From Polyangiaceae bacterium (lineage in GTDB: Bacteria; Myxococcota_A; Polyangia; Polyangiales; Polyangiaceae), in NCBI GenBank assembly GCA_016712345.1, contig JADJRH010000001.1, forward strand, positions 5,025,001 to 5,089,000: DNA of 64,000 bases, written 5' to 3'. Positions 54,855 through 63,036 of this stretch are shown here, one piece after another. The notes under the pieces were generated by a model, which worked only from the letters and a program-made list of their open reading frames with translations, was not told the DNA's origin and ran no database searches. The position numbers and the translations under genes were made by a program. Each line of letters starts with the position of its first letter. Position 1 is the stretch's first letter.

Positions 54855-55613
54855 TTACTTTTTCGGCTTCAAAATCAGCGGCGGACGCTTCGACGTGGTT
54901 GTCGAGCTTGTCGCCGTCTTGGTCGAAGACGAAGTGCTCGTCGACGATGTGGTCGTGGCCGGCGCCGACGTGGTCGTCGTTGCCGTCGCTGTCGGACCCA
55001 ACGGATTCGCCGTTGCTTTCGTCGTTGTCGTGGTCGTCGTTGTCGGCGTCGTCGTAGTCGTTGTGGTCGTGGTCACCGGCTTGGTGATCGGCCTCGGCGC
55101 CACAAACTTCGGCGGCTCCGTGCCCGGAATGTTCGTGTTTCCACCGCCGCCCGGCAAACAGAACTTCTGCTGCCCGCTGTCCGAAATGCTCAAACAGAGC
55201 TTGTAGTTTTCAGGGCACTCCGCCTCGGTGTCGCAGTGCGTGGAACAGAAGCCCGTTGCATCGTTTTGCCCAACCGGTTTCAGGCAGTTGCCGCTCTGAC
55301 ATTCGGACGCCGTGTTGCAGTTGCTTCCGTTGGGTACACCCGTCGGCTTGGCGCACGAATCGCCCACCCCGTTGTCTTTGGCCCGACAAACCAAGCCCGC
55401 CCCGCAGTCTTTGTCCATCAAACACGACTTCGTACAAATGCTCCCGTACGTCGCGCATTCCAACGAATCGCAGTCCGTGTCCGCCTGGCAGTCTTCGCCA
55501 AACTGCTTTTTCTCCTTGTTGAAGAGCTTGCAGCCTGCCGCGCTAAACAGCGGCAAAAACAGAGCAAGAGCCGCCACTGCGCCGATGAACCGTGCGGAAT
55601 TTCGCTGAGCCAT
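54855..55613 (-). CDS. Cys-rich lipoprotein with poly-Thr linker
   Basis: The ATG at 55613 (MAQRNSARFIGAVAALALFL) gives 252 residues with a lipobox SAAGC (Cys near 28). About 120 residues of Cys-rich sequence follow: FGEDCQADTDCDSLECATYG, SICTKSCLMDKDCGAGLVCR, ASECQSGNCLKPVG, the kind of disulfide-rich repeats common in myxobacterial surface proteins. The C-terminal 95 residues are mainly Thr with Ala/Ser (VTTTTTTTTTPTTTTT), probably a stalk. The function is unknown. Confidence 0.78.
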   Translation of the reverse strand: MAQRNSARFIGAVAALALFLPLFSAAGCKLFNKEKKQFGEDCQADTDCDSLECATYGSICTKSCLMDKDCGAGLVCRAKDNGVGDSCAKPTGVPNGSNCNTASECQSGNCLKPVGQNDATGFCSTHCDTEAECPENYKLCLSISDSGQQKFCLPGGGGNTNIPGTEPPKFVAPRPITKPVTTTTTTTTTPTTTTTTTTKATANPLGPTATATTTTSAPATTTSSTSTSSSTKTATSSTTTSKRPPLILKPKK

Positions 55614-55757
55614 GCGTTTCTCCAATCTCTTCGCGGCGTCTACCACAGGATCCGCCCGGCTTGCGCAATACCTGCGTCAAAATCACCCGGTCCCTTTTCG
55701 CCACCCCCAAACCATCGCTGCGCCCGCACGTCGTCCGCTGATAGGCTGCGGCCCGCA

Positions 55758-58265
55758 ATGAGCGCTCACCCCTCCATTCCGCCCCGCGTTCGCGTCGAAG
55801 ACGACCGCACAAGCATGCACCCCGCCGCACTTCGCAGGGCTTTTTCCGACCACGTTCAGTTTTCCCGTTCGCGCGATGAAGAAGCCGCAACCCCGTTTGA
55901 CAAGTACGTCGCCCTCTCGCTTGCCGTCCGCGACCGCCTCGTCTCCCGCTGGTCGGCCACACAACGCGGGTATTACGAACAAAACGTCAAACGCGCGTAT
56001 TACCTCTCCGCCGAATTTCTCCTCGGTCGCGCGCTCCTCAACAACCTCCAAGCGCTCGGTATAGAAAGCGCCTACCGCGCCGTGTTGCGCGACATGAATC
56101 TTGACCTGAATGAACTGTTAGAACTCGAACCCGATGCCGGCCTCGGCAACGGCGGCTTGGGTAGACTCGCCGCCTGCTTTCTAGAATCCATGGCTACCCT
56201 CGGCCTACCCGGTTACGGCTATGGCATCCGCTACGAGTTTGGAATTTTTGAACAGGTCATTCGCCACGGAGCCCAGGTAGAACGCGCCGACGAGTGGCTC
56301 CGCTTTGGCAACCCCTGGGAAATAGAACGGCCAGAATACGCGGTCAAAGTGGGCTTTGGCGGCCACACAGAAATGCGCACAAACGCCGGCGGATCCTACC
56401 GAGTCGTCTGGCACCCCGGTGAGCGAATTGTCGGTGTACCCTACGACACACCCGTTGCCGGCCATGGCAACTCCACAGTCAACTCCCTCCGCCTTTGGGG
56501 AGCGCGCGCCAGCGAAGAGTTTGACTTTGCCCTCTTTAACGCCGGTGACTACGTCCGCGCCGTTCAGGCCAAAAACGACTCTGAAGTTGTCTCCAAAGTA
56601 CTCTACCCCAACGACAACTTTGAGGCCGGCAAAGAGCTACGCCTTCGCCAAGAGTATTTCTTCGTTGCCTGCTCCATCGCCGACATTGTCTACCGGTATA
56701 AAAAAACGCACGAAACGTTTGACCAACTGTCAGACAAAGTGGCCATTCAACTCAACGACACCCATCCCGCCATCGCCATCGCAGAACTCATGCGCGTTCT
56801 TGTCGACGTGCACCATGTTGAATGGGACCAAGCCTGGCATCAAACAGTCAAGTGCTTTGGGTATACCAACCATACCCTCCTGCCTGAAGCACTTGAACGG
56901 TGGCCCGTTGCCCTGTTCCGCCGCATGCTCCCCCGCCACCTTGAAATCATCGTTGAAATCAACCGCCGCTTCCTCCGTGAAGTCATGGACGCCTCACCCG
57001 GCGACCCCGCCCGCGTCAGGCGCATGTCCATGATCGAAGAAGGCCCCGATGCCAACGTCCGCATGGCCTACCTCGCGGTCGTAGGTTCCCATTCTGTCAA
57101 CGGTGTTGCCAAACTCCACTCGCACCTCCTCAAAACCGAGTTAATGCGCGATTTCTCCGATCTCTACCCCGAGCGCTTCAACAACAAAACCAACGGCGTC
57201 ACCCCCCGCAGGTGGATGCTCGCGTGCAACCCCTCCCTGTCAGAACTCATCACCCAACGCATTGGTGAAGGATGGGTAAACGACCTCTCCCGCCTTTCTG
57301 ACTTGGTGCCCCACGCCGACGACGCCGACATGCGCGCCCGCCTCCGCCTAGTCAAACGCGCCAACAAAGAAGCGCTCGTCCCCATTATCAAAAATCTAAC
57401 CGGAGTCGACGTTGACCCCGCCTCCATCTTCGACGTTCAAATCAAACGCCTTCACGAGTATAAACGCCAACTCCTCAACGCCCTCCACATCGTTGCCCTC
57501 TACCTCCGCCTCAAACGGGGCAAACACGTTACACCCCGCACCTTCATCTTCGGCGCCAAAGCGGCCCCCGGCTACCGCATGGCCAAACTCATTATCCGCT
57601 TCATCCATGCCGTTCAGGTCGTGGTCAACGGCGACAAACAAAACCAATCCCTGCGCGTCGCCTTTCTACCCAACTACCGCGTCTCCCTCGCCGAAAAAAT
57701 CATCCCCGCCGCCGACCTATCAGAACAAATCTCCACCGCGGGAATGGAAGCATCCGGCACCGGCAACATGAAACTCGCCATGAACGGTGCACTCACCATC
57801 GGGACACTCGACGGCGCCAATATCGAAATTCGCGACGCCGTTGGACCTGACAACTTCTTCCTCTTCGGCCTCACCGCCGACGAAGTGACAGAACGCAAAC
57901 GCCACGGCATCCCCGGTCGCGTCGCACTCGATGGAAACGAAGAACTCCGCGAAGTCATCAACCTTGTCGCCGCCGGATTTTTCAACCCCCAGGAGCCCGA
58001 CCTCTTCCGACCCATTATCGAAGAACTCCTCGGCCGCGATCAATACATGCTCATGGCCGACTTCGGAGCCTACAGCGAATGCCAAGAACAAGTCGCCGCC
58101 GCGTACGAAGACCAAGACACATGGTCCAAAAAGGCCCTCCTCAACATCGCCAACATGGGCTCGTTCTCCTCCGACCGAACGATCACCGAATACGCCCGCG
58201 ACATCTGGAAAGTCGAACCCGTCCAAATCTCCGTACCCAGCTACACGTCTGACGGTTCCGAGTAA
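55758..58265 (+). CDS. glgP: Glycogen/starch phosphorylase
   Basis: The enzyme releases glucose-1-phosphate from glycogen using PLP. The 835-residue length is normal for the family. Motifs run in order: RAYYLSAEFLLGRALLNNL, EPDAGLGNGGLGRLAACFLE, YGIRYEFGIFEQ, IQLNDTHPAIAIAELMR, TNHTLLPEALERWP, FNNKTNGVTPRRWM, RLHEYKRQLLN and the PLP site EASGTGNMKLAMNGALTIGT (Lys near residue 672). The ATG at 55758 begins the family homology; the frame is open far upstream but antisense to other genes there. The DNA uses the rare Leu codon CTA in CTACCC words unusually often. A lipoprotein gene follows at 58318. Confidence 0.97.
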   Translation: MSAHPSIPPRVRVEDDRTSMHPAALRRAFSDHVQFSRSRDEEAATPFDKYVALSLAVRDRLVSRWSATQRGYYEQNVKRAYYLSAEFLLGRALLNNLQALGIESAYRAVLRDMNLDLNELLELEPDAGLGNGGLGRLAACFLESMATLGLPGYGYGIRYEFGIFEQVIRHGAQVERADEWLRFGNPWEIERPEYAVKVGFGGHTEMRTNAGGSYRVVWHPGERIVGVPYDTPVAGHGNSTVNSLRLWGARASEEFDFALFNAGDYVRAVQAKNDSEVVSKVLYPNDNFEAGKELRLRQEYFFVACSIADIVYRYKKTHETFDQLSDKVAIQLNDTHPAIAIAELMRVLVDVHHVEWDQAWHQTVKCFGYTNHTLLPEALERWPVALFRRMLPRHLEIIVEINRRFLREVMDASPGDPARVRRMSMIEEGPDANVRMAYLAVVGSHSVNGVAKLHSHLLKTELMRDFSDLYPERFNNKTNGVTPRRWMLACNPSLSELITQRIGEGWVNDLSRLSDLVPHADDADMRARLRLVKRANKEALVPIIKNLTGVDVDPASIFDVQIKRLHEYKRQLLNALHIVALYLRLKRGKHVTPRTFIFGAKAAPGYRMAKLIIRFIHAVQVVVNGDKQNQSLRVAFLPNYRVSLAEKIIPAADLSEQISTAGMEASGTGNMKLAMNGALTIGTLDGANIEIRDAVGPDNFFLFGLTADEVTERKRHGIPGRVALDGNEELREVINLVAAGFFNPQEPDLFRPIIEELLGRDQYMLMADFGAYSECQEQVAAAYEDQDTWSKKALLNIANMGSFSSDRTITEYARDIWKVEPVQISVPSYTSDGSE

Positions 58266-58317
58266 TATTTCACCCCTCCATCCAATCTGCGTACCCACCC
58301 ACCCGTCGGACTCCCGA

Positions 58318-59088
58318 GTGAACATTTCTACCCTTCCTACCCGCGGTCGACCGCCGGGATTCAAAACCCCGGGCGTTCTCCTCGCCCCGACCTTCACACT
58401 AACACTTCTCCTCGCCGCCACAGCCTGCGGCCCCGCCGTACCCCCCAATCCACCCCCGGTCACGGTGGAGCCGCCCACCCCTCTACCCACCGCACCTACC
58501 CAACCCACCGCCGCCGCCGCCACCCCTCCTCCGGCCGCCGGTCTACCATCCCTCCACCCATGTGTACCCACGTTCATTCAAAAAGAACTCATCATGTGTA
58601 CACCCGGTACCCCCGAAGCCGACTATAACGCCGTCGTCCGCGCCATGGACGCCGTCACCGCCGCAGGGCCCCGCCCCAAAGAAAAAGACCCCGTCCCGCG
58701 TGAACTTCTACCCATTGAACAACAGGCCGAAACCACCGCCCGCGCCTTTCTCTGCCGCGCCCCCGACCAAGCCGACGACGAACACGCCACCGCCGCGTTT
58801 GACCTCGCCCGCCTCTACCTCAACGCCAACCACTTTGAAGAAGCCGTTTTCTTCCTCCACAAAGTGGCGGTCCTCAACCCGGTAGACCACCCCGAAGTGG
58901 AGTACGCCGCCCGCTTCCTCCTCGACGCCCTCGCCCCACTCGAACGCGCCCGACCTGAATGTGCCGGCCTCCACGCATCTCTCGCCGAAAGCCTCGAAAA
59001 ACACGTCTGCCAATCCCCCGGCAGCGACCAACGCACCGAAAGCTGCGCCGCCATCACCGCTTCCAAATCAAAAGGGGTAGGGAAGTAA
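58318..59088 (+). CDS. Lipoprotein with TPR-like helices
   Basis: The GTG at 58318 gives 256 residues: NISTLPTRGRPPGFKTPGVL, then a signal ending LLLAATACGP (lipobox). A Pro/Thr/Ala linker follows. The rest has Cys pairs (HPCVPTFIQKELIMCTPGTP) and a helical part (FDLARLYLNANHFEEAVFFL), TPR-like, ending in two further Cys. No enzymatic family is recognised. It lies 52 bases after glycogen phosphorylase and may share its transcript. The DNA is rich in CTACCC words. Confidence 0.7.
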   Translation: MNISTLPTRGRPPGFKTPGVLLAPTFTLTLLLAATACGPAVPPNPPPVTVEPPTPLPTAPTQPTAAAATPPPAAGLPSLHPCVPTFIQKELIMCTPGTPEADYNAVVRAMDAVTAAGPRPKEKDPVPRELLPIEQQAETTARAFLCRAPDQADDEHATAAFDLARLYLNANHFEEAVFFLHKVAVLNPVDHPEVEYAARFLLDALAPLERARPECAGLHASLAESLEKHVCQSPGSDQRTESCAAITASKSKGVGK

Positions 59089-59182
59089 AACCTCCCCACC
59101 GCCTCGCGGCCGCGATCGACGGCCCTCCCCATCTTCCCACGGCCCTTGGTGCTGCCCCCACCCGGCCGGCTGCCGCCGGCCT

Positions 59183-59233
59183 GGGCCCCCAAGTGCCGTG
59201 CTCGGCTTCGCCTCCGCGCGGCACGGGGGCCCC
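59183..59233. repeat. Covarying intergenic hairpin, copy 3
   Basis: The arms GGGCCCCC...GGGGGCCC enclose an inner stem GTGCCG/CGGCAC and a loop with CGTGCTCGG, CTTCGC and CGCGCG. The loop words match the hairpin at 19031-19084, while the stems differ yet remain complementary. Confidence 0.6.
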
Positions 59234-59323
59234 AAAACTTCGCATCCGACACGCCCCTTCGCGCGTAGACACTCTTCTCACCACGCCTCCAAGGGCAAAT
59301 CCCCATTTGCAAGGAGATATCTG

Positions 59324-61024
59324 ATGGCTCTTCGATCCCCGCTTCGCTACCGCACCTTCCCATTGTTGACCGTCGTTGTCGCCACCGCCGTCGGGGCCTG
59401 CCAGTCGGCCCCTTCTCCATCCGAATCTACCCATTCCACATCTCAAACCATTCGAGCCGGCACGCAGGATGCCGCCGGCAACGACAAAAGTATTTTCCTC
59501 ACCTATCACGAGGTGACACCCACTACGAGCGCCGACGGGACAGGCTTCAACATCCTCTACCCACGCTGCATTCTCACCGCAGAACACCATCCCGTCAGTC
59601 GCATTTATGCCGGGGTCAATCTCCAGGGCAATCTCGCCGGCAAACTCAACCAAGATGTGGACACTCGCATTCCTCATCCCGATCCCCACAAGTCACGCCG
59701 CGACCTTGCCATTTTGTGGATGAAAGCCCTCAAGAGTGAAGCTGGCAATCCCCGGCTCCAAGAGGCCGACTATTCTAAAATCGAACTGAAAGACTCCATG
59801 GGCCTCACAAGCGCCGACCTCAAGGCCGACGGTACACTCAACAATGAATCTGCCGGTGCCCCCATTGATGTTCGCCTCATTGGGTACGGTGACAATGACA
59901 CCGTCATGGGCGCCGACACCGGTGGCAGCATTCGCCGCCACGGCGATGCCGAAGCGCGCTTTTTCATCCAAGGCTCCGCTCAAACCGTCTACCCAAAATT
60001 CCAAGGAGGCTTTTATCACATCGTCGCCAAAGCAGGTGCCGCTGCTCGGGCCGCTTGCAGCGGTGATAGCGGTGGACCCGTCCTTCACGATGGAAAGGCA
60101 TTTGCCGTCATTTCCAACTCCGAAGATGTTGACTGCAACAAGGTTACCTGGACCCGAGCAACCTCGCTCGACAAGGGCGCCATCCCCAACAAAAAGAGCA
60201 ATTGGGATTGGGTACACGAAACGGCTGAAAAAACCTGTGGCAAGAAAATGGGCGCGGGCAAAGGCTGTGATGGTAAGGTCATTGGCACTGTTTCACCTGC
60301 CCAAAGCATGGCGCTGGATTCTACCCTCAATAGTGAAATCCGTGTCGGTGAAGACAACTGTTTCGGAGAAGAAGACCCCACCGAAATGGTCCACTACGGC
60401 CAAACAATCACACTCACAGCCACTCCCAACCCAGGCTACCAGTTTGACCATTGGACAGGAAGTTACTGCCCATGTGAAGGCAGTTCCTCCCCAACCTGTG
60501 TGGCTTCTTATAACGACATCGGCTTTTATACAGAAACGGTTTCCATCGACGAAAGCTTCTGTTTTGCCCTGTTTGAACAGATTGATCCGCAAGAACCTCC
60601 CCCGCCGCGATGTTGCGAAGAAACCGGCCTATGTATGATTTGCCTCGACCCCATTGACCCCACATCGTCCGCAAGCTCAACCGGTGATCCCACCACCGGC
60701 AGCGGCATGGGCGGAAGTTATACCACGGGCGTCGGCGGAGCGGGCGGAGTCAACTCATCGGGCGGCGACCCATCAAGTGGATCCGGTGGCAGCAACCCGG
60801 TCGGCGCCGGCGGCATGGGTGGCATCAGCTCATCGAGCGGCGACCCATCAAGTGGATCCGGTGGCAGCAACCCGGTCGGCGCCGGCGGCATGGGTGGCAT
60901 CAGCTCATCGAGCGGCGACCCATCAAGTGGATCCGGTGGCAGCAACCCGGTCGGCGTCGGCGGCATGGGTGGTATCAGCTCATCGAGCGGACAGGGCGCA
61001 ACTGCCATTTACGACGCTCAATAA
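59324..61024 (+). CDS. Secreted trypsin-like serine protease lipoprotein with repeat tail
   Basis: The ATG at 59324 follows AAGGAG (59311-59316). The 566 residues have a lipoprotein signal (VVVATAVGACQSAP, Cys near 26). The protease domain shows the His region CILTAEHHPVS, Asp in SRRDLAILWM and the nucleophile region RAACSGDSGGPVLHDGKAF (Ser in GDSGG). A C-terminal region with TATPNPGYQFDHWTGS resembles InlB-type beta repeats, and CCEETGLCMICLD adds a Cys-rich spot. The tail is three exact or nearly exact 25-residue repeats (SGGSNPVGAGGMGGISSSSG) encoded by 75-base DNA repeats. Likely cell-surface proteolysis; the target is unknown. Confidence 0.87.
   Translation: MALRSPLRYRTFPLLTVVVATAVGACQSAPSPSESTHSTSQTIRAGTQDAAGNDKSIFLTYHEVTPTTSADGTGFNILYPRCILTAEHHPVSRIYAGVNLQGNLAGKLNQDVDTRIPHPDPHKSRRDLAILWMKALKSEAGNPRLQEADYSKIELKDSMGLTSADLKADGTLNNESAGAPIDVRLIGYGDNDTVMGADTGGSIRRHGDAEARFFIQGSAQTVYPKFQGGFYHIVAKAGAAARAACSGDSGGPVLHDGKAFAVISNSEDVDCNKVTWTRATSLDKGAIPNKKSNWDWVHETAEKTCGKKMGAGKGCDGKVIGTVSPAQSMALDSTLNSEIRVGEDNCFGEEDPTEMVHYGQTITLTATPNPGYQFDHWTGSYCPCEGSSSPTCVASYNDIGFYTETVSIDESFCFALFEQIDPQEPPPPRCCEETGLCMICLDPIDPTSSASSTGDPTTGSGMGGSYTTGVGGAGGVNSSGGDPSSGSGGSNPVGAGGMGGISSSSGDPSSGSGGSNPVGAGGMGGISSSSGDPSSGSGGSNPVGVGGMGGISSSSGQGATAIYDAQ
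60764..60988 (+). repeat. 75-base tandem repeats, three copies
   Basis: Units begin at 60764, 60839 and 60914 and are almost identical. They encode Gly/Ser repeats at the end of the protease and keep the frame. Confidence 0.92.
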
Positions 61025-61162
61025 CATCTCCCCACCTCTGTACGAACTGTCACCTCCTTCCTCGTTTTCCCATTTGGGGTACGGGTAGACGGTAAGGTCA
61101 TGCGGAGGTCTGACTGAGCAACGCGCGTCGTTTCGCCAAACCGCCTTGTCAGCAGGCGGTCA

Positions 61163-61590
61163 CCCCTCCTCACCTTCCATTTCTTGCTCGCCCCAAAAAA
61201 GCGACGCCCCGCAACAGCAATGTGCGGGGCGTTGCAGCCTTCCGGTTGTGTACGCGCGACCGTTGTGTACGCTTGCTCTACTCGGTGAACACTTCGTCAA
61301 GCGTTGTGGCGAACAGAATGCGATCGAGCCATGTGTCCACTTCTGCGGGGGCGGCGGCGTCAATGCGGCCTTTCACCGCCTCCGCACGATCTCCAAACTT
61401 GCGTTGAAGTTGTTTGTACAACGTGGCGCGTTGGCCCTGCGCGAGCCCTTTTTCCAAGCCTTGCTCCAGGCCCTGAGCGAGCCCTTGCTCCAGGCCTTTT
61501 TTGACGCCCTTTTCAATGAGTTGCTCTTGGATGGTCGCCATAGTCTGATTCTCCTCCACTTCAAGTGACTTTGCAAGTGCGGGTAACACG
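61163..61590. repeat. Duplicated Rpn tail, parental copy
   Basis: This segment (terminator, two TGTGTACGC words and the 3' third of the Rpn gene) is nearly identical to 62550-62990. Copy 2 carries a 12-base insertion in the EQGLAQG repeats. Confidence 0.9.
61195..61232 (-). terminator. Intrinsic terminator of the Rpn gene
   Basis: ACGCCCCGCA (61204-61213) pairs with TGCGGGGCGT (61223-61232). On the minus strand a T6 run follows (A6 at 61195-61200 of the plus strand). Confidence 0.85.
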
Positions 61591-62294
61591 GTTTCTGTTG
61601 GTTCTTCGTGCACCGCGGTGATGTACAAAAAGATCTGTTGCAGCCAATCTGCGCCGCCGTTTGAGGCGTGCAGCGCGCGCAAGAGCATGCGCCAATGCAC
61701 TACCGTACGAAGCAGTTCGGGGGTGTTGAATGCATTTTTGAGGCACCACAGGGTGACGGCCGCGAGGGTAGATAAGCTTCGGGAGCGCAACCCTTCATCC
61801 GTTTCGTGATACAAGTCGTCGAGAAGCACCCGAAAACGGGGCACGTAGTCAATGATTGCCGGCTTCAATTCCGCCGGAATATCCAGCAAGTCTTCAAACG
61901 ACAAAGGGCATGTCCACGGTCTACGGCCGTGTGCCAGCACAACGGGAATGACAATGGGTAGGTGGGTAGCGTTGGGGTGATCTACCAACCAGTTATCCAA
62001 GAATCGAACGACGTACTTGAGTTCACGGAATATCAAAAATCGGTCAGGGGAAGACTGGTGCTCCCAGAGCACGTAGATGAAACCCTCCTTCCCTTGAAAC
62101 TTTACCGAGTATAACAAATCTGAATAGTTCGACTGAAGCGCTTCATCCACAAAAGCGCCGGGGACCAATGTTAAAGTAGACCAGTCAACATGGGTAGACA
62201 CCTCCTTGGGTAGCAACAATTCAAGCTCACCTCGCGCGTGTTCGGGGTGACTAAACACCGCACGCACCAATCCATCATGAGGCTGATTGGACAT
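61278..62294 (-). CDS. Rpn-family PD-(D/E)XK nuclease / transposase-like protein
   Basis: The 338-residue protein starts MSNQPHDGLVRAVFSHPEHA and has the Rpn core SDLLYSVKFQGKEGFIYVLW followed by EHQSSPDRFL (Asp...Glu-x-Gln), then helical segments (RELKYVVRFLDNWL, IPAELKPAIIDYVPRFRVLL). The C-terminal third is separable: an internal ATG at 61541 (MATIQEQLIEKGVKKGLEQG) is preceded by GGAGGA ten bases upstream and would give an 87-residue product containing the EQGLAQG repeats. In E. coli, Rpn genes encode a toxic nuclease and, from an internal start, a small C-terminal antitoxin; the same may hold here (inference). An intrinsic terminator follows. Confidence 0.85.
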   Translation of the reverse strand: MSNQPHDGLVRAVFSHPEHARGELELLLPKEVSTHVDWSTLTLVPGAFVDEALQSNYSDLLYSVKFQGKEGFIYVLWEHQSSPDRFLIFRELKYVVRFLDNWLVDHPNATHLPIVIPVVLAHGRRPWTCPLSFEDLLDIPAELKPAIIDYVPRFRVLLDDLYHETDEGLRSRSLSTLAAVTLWCLKNAFNTPELLRTVVHWRMLLRALHASNGGADWLQQIFLYITAVHEEPTETVLPALAKSLEVEENQTMATIQEQLIEKGVKKGLEQGLAQGLEQGLEKGLAQGQRATLYKQLQRKFGDRAEAVKGRIDAAAPAEVDTWLDRILFATTLDEVFTE

Positions 62295-62583
62295 ACCTCC
62301 ACCTGAGCGCAGGCTCATACGAGCCGGCCGATTGCAAGCAACCTGGCAATGTTTCGGCGTGCCGACCCATTGTCAGGCGGTTGATTTGCCTTGCTTTCGT
62401 GGGCTGATTTGGTGGTGACGGCGGTTCGCTTGTGGAGGGAATCGTTAGCTGTCAGATTGCCGCACTCGATGACCTGACTCTACCGGACGTTTGTTCAGAG
62501 TGCAACAAACTTTTTTGGGTAGACAAACGGAATTGCGTTGTGCGAGCTGCCACCCTCCTCACCTTCCAGTTCTTGCTCGCCCC

Positions 62584-62621
62584 AAAAAAGCGACGCCCCG
62601 CAACAGCAATGTGCGGGGCGT
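62584..62621 (-). terminator. Intrinsic terminator, duplicated copy
   Basis: Same stem and T6 run as at 61195-61232 (ACGCCCCGCA at 62593-62602, TGCGGGGCGT at 62612-62621, A6 at 62584-62589). It would also end transcripts that read through from the CRISPR array. Confidence 0.85.
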
Positions 62622-62666
62622 TGCAGCCTTCTGGTTGTGTACGCGCGACCGTTGTGTACGCTTGCT

Positions 62667-62942
62667 CTACTCCGTGAACACTTCGTCAAGCGTTGTGGCG
62701 AACAGAATGCGATCGAGCCATGTGTCCATTTCTGCCGGGGCGGCGGCGTCAATGCGGCCTTTCACCGCCTCCGCGCGATCTCCAAACTTACGTTGAAGTT
62801 GTTTGTACAGCGTGGCGCGTTGGCCCTGAGCGAGCCCTTTTTCCAAGCCTTGCTCCAGGCCTTTTTTCACACCCTGAGCGAGCCCTTGCTCGAGGCCTTT
62901 TTTGACGCCCTTTTCAATGAGTTGTTCTTGGATGGTCGCCAT
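62667..62942 (-). CDS. Stand-alone C-terminal part of Rpn (antitoxin-like)
   Basis: The ATG at 62942 (MATIQEQLIEKGVKKGLEQG) matches the internal start of the Rpn gene at 61541 and keeps its GGAGGA ribosome site. The 91 residues equal the Rpn C-terminal domain with four extra repeat residues and few substitutions, ending DRILFATTLDEVFTE. Since the nuclease core is absent, this is either a dead fragment or a free-standing antitoxin-like protein. The open frame continues into the CRISPR array on the right, but no natural start lies there. It is immediately downstream of the array in the presumed direction of transcription. Confidence 0.6.
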   Translation of the reverse strand: MATIQEQLIEKGVKKGLEQGLAQGVKKGLEQGLEKGLAQGQRATLYKQLQRKFGDRAEAVKGRIDAAAPAEMDTWLDRILFATTLDEVFTE

Positions 62943-63036
62943 ACTCTGATTCTCCTCCACTTCGAGTGACTTTGCAAGCGCGGGTAACACTGAGCAGGCG
63001 ATGACACAGGGCAAGCTGCGCGATTATGAGTACAAA

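Larger units (their letters stand above)
62550..62990. repeat. Duplicated Rpn tail, second copy
   Basis: This segment is homologous to 61163-61590. It ends exactly at AACAC (62986-62990); the next bases are the tail of a CRISPR repeat, so the duplication was joined inside a repeat. The bases 62295-62549 before it hold no gene that I can support. Confidence 0.9.

Noticed and set aside
54780..55757. Long N-terminal extension of the glycogen phosphorylase frame
   Set aside because: It is antisense to the Cys-rich lipoprotein gene, is Arg/Cys-rich, and phosphorylase homology begins only at the ATG at 55758, which gives a normal family length.
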